64,000 bases of DNA from Serratia sp. UGAL515B_01 (GTDB lineage: Bacteria; Pseudomonadota; Gammaproteobacteria; Enterobacterales; Enterobacteriaceae), in assembly GCF_033095805.1 (NCBI RefSeq), contig NZ_CP109901.1, forward strand, positions 3,965,766 to 4,029,765, read 5' to 3'. The translations under genes and the position numbers were made by a program. The notes under the pieces were generated by a model that worked only from the letters and a program-made list of their open reading frames with translations, ran no database searches and was not told where the DNA came from. Below are positions 59,536 to 64,000 of this stretch, piece by piece (positions within the stretch are counted from its first letter, which is position 1; every line of letters starts with the position of its first letter).

Positions 59536-60444
59536 TTATAAAGTTGTCTCTAGATTTGCGAAGCGTTGGGCCAGATAGTCGATCAAGAGGCGGATAGAAG
59601 GCAGTAACCCACGTCTTGAAGGAAAAACGACATGGATTAACTCCCTCATAGGCGCCCATTCCGGCAACAGCTTGATTAAGGAGCCTTCTTCAAGCTGTTT
59701 ATACAGTGCCATCAAGGGGAGTTGTACAACCCCCACACCGGCTATTGCCGCCTCTCTTAGTGCTATCATGTCCGTAGTGACAAAGCGCGGCGTATGGTAG
59801 ACCACAACTTGTCTATTATCCTGACAGTAAAGTGCCCAGCAACTGGCTTGTGGTCCCGGACGACTGATACTTGGTAACCCATTAAGTTCGTTGGGCAAGA
59901 GTGGTAACCTACCGTACTGCTGGAGCAGTGTTGGGCTGGCAACAAGAGATTGCCCGCAATCACTTAAAATACGCATAACCAGATTACTGTCTTGTAGCGG
60001 TGGCGGACGTACGTAGATAGCCAAGTCTACCCCTTCACTGATCACATCCACTTGCCGACTGGTTGCTTCCAGTTCTATCGTCAGCAGTGGATATTGTGCC
60101 ATGAAGTCAGCCAGCATAGCGCCAATATGGGTCTGGAGTATCAGCACTGGGCAGGTAATACGGATCTTACCGCGAGGCTCTGCTCTGGCTGCCTCAATGG
60201 CGGCTTGTGCTGCTTGTGCTTCGATCAACATTGCCAAGCAATGTTGATAGTAGGTTTTGCCGATTTCTGACACCGTAAAATGGCGCGTCGAACGCTCAAT
60301 CAGGCGAACGTGCAACCGCTCCTCCAACATGGCAAGGCGCCGACTTAGCTTGGATTTGGGAATTCCTAATACACGACTAGCGGGTGCGAAACCACCATAG
60401 TTTACGATTTGTACAAAGTAATAAAGGTCGTTCAAATCTTCCAT
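59536..60444 (-). CDS. LysR-family transcriptional regulator
   Basis: The protein has 302 residues. The N-terminal winged helix is complete (LNDLYYFVQIVNYGGFAPASRVLGIPKSKLSRRLAMLEERLHVRLIERSTR). The effector domain has GKIRITCPVLI, VDLAIYVRPPP and a C-terminal LLPEWAPMRELIHVVFPSRRGLLPSIR. It is divergent from the secreted formylglycine-enzyme-like gene 290 bp away, so it may regulate that gene. The target is not known. Confidence 0.9.
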   Translation of the reverse strand: MEDLNDLYYFVQIVNYGGFAPASRVLGIPKSKLSRRLAMLEERLHVRLIERSTRHFTVSEIGKTYYQHCLAMLIEAQAAQAAIEAARAEPRGKIRITCPVLILQTHIGAMLADFMAQYPLLTIELEATSRQVDVISEGVDLAIYVRPPPLQDSNLVMRILSDCGQSLVASPTLLQQYGRLPLLPNELNGLPSISRPGPQASCWALYCQDNRQVVVYHTPRFVTTDMIALREAAIAGVGVVQLPLMALYKQLEEGSLIKLLPEWAPMRELIHVVFPSRRGLLPSIRLLIDYLAQRFANLETTL

Positions 60445-60733
60445 GAGGGTAATCGTCGTTCTATAAACAGGACAGTGATAGCTAAATTAGCATACTAGTC
60501 ACTGAGTATGAGTAAATTTATACTGTTGGTAACAATGACCGCTAGCGTAGTTTATGCGCAATTAAGCGACGTAGTCTAAATATAGCTATGTTATTAGTCG
60601 GTAAAAAATCGGAGTATGATTTTTACCTGGTTACCATGATATTAGATGGAAAGGAATAACAAGTCGTTAATAGCCAGCGTGAAATAAAAAATTATTTTAT
60701 AAATTTAAAATAAACGCGAAAAGGATCTAAATA

Positions 60734-62113
60734 ATGAATATAAACAATATGACTATTGTTGTCTGCTCGACATTATTGGTAATTTCGGGAGTTGTCTACG
60801 CCGATCAAACTTTGGATCAGAAAGTAATGATTGATCCAGCCGTTGCAATACAAGTCGCGAATCTTAAGAAAACGTTAAAAAATGCCCAATCTATTGGCAC
60901 TTGGCCAAAAGGATTTTGTGGAACGCTATATGGAGACATCAAAAAACAGTCAACGCTGATTGATAATTCGGCCAGTCTTGCCGGTGATTATCTTCTCGCA
61001 TACCATGCACAGCAATTAGCGCAGCAGTCAGCCGCTATGCTGTATCTTTGCCCTGACTTTGAGAGCAATAAATTTGCGGGGGGGCAGTTACAAAATCGTT
61101 ATCTCCGGGCCGATATGTCATTGTGGATTGCACAGCTTGACATATTAACGAGTAAGGGAAGAGAAGCGTTCACTTTGCCTAGTGTCAGTCCGAGCAGTAA
61201 TCCGGCAACAGACCTTGAACCTTTTGACACCTTCGTCGATTGTAAAGAGTCTTATTGTACTGAGATGCTTGTGGTTCCCGAAGGCACCTTTCAGATGGGT
61301 GGGACACAAGAGGAACATATCGCCCTTAATGTTGACAATTACCGAGCAGATTGGGAAAGCCCACGTCATACCGTAAAAATAACCCGTCCTTTCGCTATTG
61401 CCAAGACTGAGGTTACCGTAGATAACTATCGTAAATTTATCAATGAGACAGGCCATATGACTGCTAAGGGGTGCCTGGGATTCCCCGGATATCCGGCAAT
61501 GGCTAATCCCGAATATGTCATTTATCAGCATGATCTGTCATGGGAAAATCCAGGGTTTTCTCAAACTGACCAATCTCCGGTGACCTGTGTTACACGAAGT
61601 GATGCTGAAGCGTATGCAAAATGGCTTTCAATAAAAAGTGGGGCTACATATCGGTTACCTAGTGAGGCTGAATGGGAGTACGCAGCCCGGGCTGGTACTG
61701 TTACTCCATACTTTTGGGGAAACAATATAGAGGATGGTTGCCAATTCGCGGCAATGTACGATTTGTCTACAGACAGGGTCACGGGGTTTCGTTTTAAAGT
61801 CGCTAATTGTGATGATGCGACACCTTATACTGCTACGGTTGGTAGCTTCCGACCTAATCCTTGGGGGCTGTATGATATGACCGGCAATGTACGTGAATGG
61901 GTCTCTGACGCTTGGGAAGATTCATATGATACAGGGCCATTCACCGAAAAATCTCGTCAACAGGGGGTATCGCAATTCCCGGTTCTCCGTGGAGGAGCGT
62001 GGGACTACATGCCACAAAACCAGCGTATTGCCTATAGAAGTGCCTATTATTCGCTCTATATGCGTTCGAATATGTGGGGATTCAGACTGGTTCGTGAAAT
62101 ATCATCGAAGTAA
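60734..62113 (+). CDS. Secreted formylglycine-generating-enzyme-like (SUMF1 domain) protein
   Basis: The protein has 459 residues. Signal peptide: residues 1-23 (TIVVCSTLLVISGVVYA). An unassigned helical region (25-165) precedes the FGE-sulfatase fold: EMLVVPEGTFQMGGTQEE, ITRPFAIAKTEVTVDNYRKF, RLPSEAEWEYAARAGT, NPWGLYDMTGNVREWVSDAW, VLRGGAWDYM and SAYYSLYMRSNMWGFRLVRE. The two catalytic cysteines expected after the RGGxW motif in oxygen-dependent FGE are absent, so sulfatase activation is unlikely. Other cysteines could form disulfides. It may be a periplasmic binding or maturation protein. Confidence 0.8.
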   Translation: MNINNMTIVVCSTLLVISGVVYADQTLDQKVMIDPAVAIQVANLKKTLKNAQSIGTWPKGFCGTLYGDIKKQSTLIDNSASLAGDYLLAYHAQQLAQQSAAMLYLCPDFESNKFAGGQLQNRYLRADMSLWIAQLDILTSKGREAFTLPSVSPSSNPATDLEPFDTFVDCKESYCTEMLVVPEGTFQMGGTQEEHIALNVDNYRADWESPRHTVKITRPFAIAKTEVTVDNYRKFINETGHMTAKGCLGFPGYPAMANPEYVIYQHDLSWENPGFSQTDQSPVTCVTRSDAEAYAKWLSIKSGATYRLPSEAEWEYAARAGTVTPYFWGNNIEDGCQFAAMYDLSTDRVTGFRFKVANCDDATPYTATVGSFRPNPWGLYDMTGNVREWVSDAWEDSYDTGPFTEKSRQQGVSQFPVLRGGAWDYMPQNQRIAYRSAYYSLYMRSNMWGFRLVREISSK

Positions 62114-62485
62114 TGCAGGCTGGCGCTTGTGTCGTGTACTACGATAATTCACTCTATCTCCCCGATTGCGTCGTAGGTAGAGTGTGGCTCTGATGAGTCA
62201 ATTTAACTTTATTATTCTGGTGCAGTGAGATGCTGCTTTCAATGACACGCTTTTTTGTTGCTGTCAAACCGTTGCTAACAGGATGAAACTGTAGTGTCTT
62301 GAAGGTGATACGATCGCTGGGTTTATTCAACGCCGGTAATGATACCGGCGTTTTTACTTACATAGGAACAGCTTGATAGTTAAAACCGTGCCCATTCATC
62401 ATGAATAAAGCAGTGTGTTTTTATATTCGTCATGAAATATATTCCCTGCCTATGGAAATAAGCAGGGAACGTTTATTGTTGAGGC
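62114..62485 (+). repeat. Gap with diverged copy of the dppF tail and terminator
   Basis: Within these 372 bp, 62279-62355 (CAGGATGAAACTGTAGTGTC, then a hairpin CGCCGGTA ATGA TACCGGCG and T-run) parallels the dppF end and its terminator (59310-59394: CAGGATGAAACCGCAGTGCC, the same stem). Similarity covers about 75 bp. This suggests the LysR and FGE-like pair was inserted between two copies of the dppF end. The hairpin can also terminate the gene upstream. Confidence 0.6.
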
Positions 62486-64000
62486 TTAGAAATTATACTT
62501 ACCGCCCAACATTACTGCCGTATCACTGTAGCCCTTATTGCCCACTTGCTGGCCAATATTACCCCACAGATTGACCTGTTTGTTAAGTTGGCCTTCCACA
62601 CCGACTTTCAGTTCGGCAATGTTCGCGGCTCCGTCCTGATTTACACTGACCCCATTCATATTGACACCGAAGTCTTTGCTATTGTGCACCCAGTTGGTTT
62701 CCACAAACGGTTGGAAGACGCGGTCTTTACCTTTGTCTTGATCGTTGTAACCATTGAGAAAGGCTTTAACCCCCAGACGGGTCTGGATGTTACCATCTCC
62801 TTCGCCAGAGATATTACTCCCGTTGGTCTCGGTATGGTCATCGGCCTTCACGCCCATCCAGGTTAGCTGTGCTTTCGGTTGAATGAAGTAGCTCATATTG
62901 TTAGCGACATTTTCACCCAGTTTAAAGGTGTAGCCGCTCTCAACCGAGGCTGTGATACCTTTGGACTTATAGTCCTCGCTCACCAGAGATTGGCCGTTCA
63001 CGTTGTTGTTGAACCAGCTGTATTGTGCCCAGCCGTCAACATACAAGCCTGACTTGTCAACTGCATTGGCATACCAAGTGCCATAGGTACCCACGCTATA
63101 ACCATTTACCGATCCCTTGGCATCATAGCCCGATAACCGTGAAACCGTGTTGCTCTTACTGTTACCATAACCGGCCATTAACCCCAGATGGAAACGATCC
63201 AGGCCATTATTGCTCCATTGGGCGATGTCCCCACCCAGTTGCACCACATAACGGTTGGCTTGAGTGTTTGCTTGACCACTCTGAGTACGAGAACGGTTGT
63301 GGCCACCTTCGTTACGCAGCCACATACTGGTGACTTTCTGCTCTCCAGTGAGTACGTCAATGTACTGAGTCTCACCTAGGCGGTCATGTATACTGGTGAC
63401 AAACATGTTGTTGGCCGCAGCCAGGTTAGCACTATAAGCACCACCTTCCGGGCGTTCGGTCAGTTGATTAGGTTCTAGATTGTTACTGATTAGATACCAG
63501 TTCGCAGCAGTCAGAGCATTCAGGCCACGGCTCAGCGTATAATCATAGGCTCCAGCCGCAATACGTCCCGACTGAACAAACTCGCCATCAGATTGACCAC
63601 CGACCGTAATGACCTCAATCCCCTGCAACGCCTGCGCTCCAATGCCGCCAGCATTGTTTATCTGCACTAGCGTAGTGCCAGAGGTGTTCCCTTCGACAAC
63701 CAGTTTATCGGTCAGCGACGCATTACTTCCCAGACGGGTATTCAACACCAGCAGACCATTATTCCCTTGATAATTACCCGCTACCGTCAGGGTTTTAAAA
63801 TCGTCTGCCGTCGGTGCCATAAATGTCACTGTACCGCTGTTAGAAAGATTATCTACCAGTGAGTTACCGGTCATGTTCCATTGGCTGGTGGTGTCAATCG
63901 AAACATCGGTTGGGTCAATCGAACCCGTGAGGCTGGCGCCGTTGACGAAGCTCAGTTGTGTGCCACTCTGGCCTACCACGTTGCTGGTTAACTGCGCACC
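62486..64000 (-). CDS. Autotransporter, C-terminal part (continues off the right edge)
   Basis: The frame is open to the window end, so the N-terminus is missing. The first 200 residues seen are a pertactin-like beta-helix end with repeated TFMAPTADDFKTLTVAGNYQGNNGLLVLNTRLG-type turns. From about residue 215 there is a 12-strand translocator barrel (MWLRNEGGHNRSRTQSGQ, RFHLGLMAGYGNS, VDGWAQYSWFNNNVNG, FVETNWVHNSKDFGVNMNG) ending in LGGKYNF, the usual C-terminal aromatic residue. It should display a passenger at the cell surface; the passenger's role cannot be judged. Confidence 0.9.
   Translation of the reverse strand, partial: GAQLTSNVVGQSGTQLSFVNGASLTGSIDPTDVSIDTTSQWNMTGNSLVDNLSNSGTVTFMAPTADDFKTLTVAGNYQGNNGLLVLNTRLGSNASLTDKLVVEGNTSGTTLVQINNAGGIGAQALQGIEVITVGGQSDGEFVQSGRIAAGAYDYTLSRGLNALTAANWYLISNNLEPNQLTERPEGGAYSANLAAANNMFVTSIHDRLGETQYIDVLTGEQKVTSMWLRNEGGHNRSRTQSGQANTQANRYVVQLGGDIAQWSNNGLDRFHLGLMAGYGNSKSNTVSRLSGYDAKGSVNGYSVGTYGTWYANAVDKSGLYVDGWAQYSWFNNNVNGQSLVSEDYKSKGITASVESGYTFKLGENVANNMSYFIQPKAQLTWMGVKADDHTETNGSNISGEGDGNIQTRLGVKAFLNGYNDQDKGKDRVFQPFVETNWVHNSKDFGVNMNGVSVNQDGAANIAELKVGVEGQLNKQVNLWGNIGQQVGNKGYSDTAVMLGGKYNF

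Overview
The window looks like the chromosome of a member of the Enterobacterales close to Serratia (family Yersiniaceae). This is inferred from gene order and from recalled protein similarity, since no search could be run. The backbone runs secB-gpsA-cysE, gpmM-envC-yibQ, kbl-tdh, hldD-waaF-waaC-wabG-waaA-waaE-coaD, mutM-rpmG-rpmB-radC-coaBC-dut-slmA-pyrE, rph-yicC, selC, eptB-tRNA-Pro-dppABCDF. Several accessory pieces interrupt it.

Region 1 to about 16.4 kb is an integrated satellite of the P4 type that continues off the left edge. From right to left it has a P4-family integrase next to cysE, an unknown gene, an AlpA activator, an AntA/AntB antirepressor, a regulatory switch with three 13-bp dyads between divergent promoters, an Icd-like host-division inhibitor, a train of overlapping small genes, a P4-alpha-like primase/helicase, an iteron array that is probably the replication origin, and a ProQ/FinO-domain RNA-binding protein. 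After these come two A+T-richer tail genes, a tape-measure protein with a peptidoglycan-hydrolase-like segment and a baseplate hub. A zinc-ribbon protein and an ImmA-like peptidase with a membrane partner follow. A replicating satellite carrying its own tape measure, hub and ProQ-like protein is the most unusual thing here.

Region 16.5 to 40.2 kb is housekeeping. It covers cysteine and phospholipid precursors, export, redox, glycolysis, cell division, threonine breakdown, inner-core LPS (a short waa cluster with no O-antigen ligase), CoA synthesis, DNA repair, two ribosomal proteins, dUTPase and nucleoid occlusion. Two copies of an intergenic repeat flank slmA.

Region 40.2 to 44.9 kb is a 4.6-kb P2-like element inserted in the attenuator between rph and pyrE and bounded by 21-bp repeats. 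Its integrase is frameshifted at a G tract beside the catalytic arginine. It keeps a P2 C-like repressor and carries three genes I do not recognise, plus 1 kb with a helically phased TGCAA array.

Region 46.7 to 50.3 kb, next to selC, is a decayed island. It holds an integrase N-terminal fragment joined to the C-terminal half of a two-partner transporter (CdiB-like), a HlyC/CdiC-type lysine acyltransferase, an Ail/Lom outer-membrane protein, an orphan CdiA C-terminal piece and two paralogous two-helix membrane proteins that look like immunity proteins.

Region 51 to 64 kb holds eptB, tRNA-Pro(UGG), the complete dpp dipeptide transporter, a LysR regulator and a secreted formylglycine-generating-enzyme-like protein without the catalytic cysteines, inserted beside a duplicated dppF tail and terminator. 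The C-terminal part of an autotransporter runs off the right edge.
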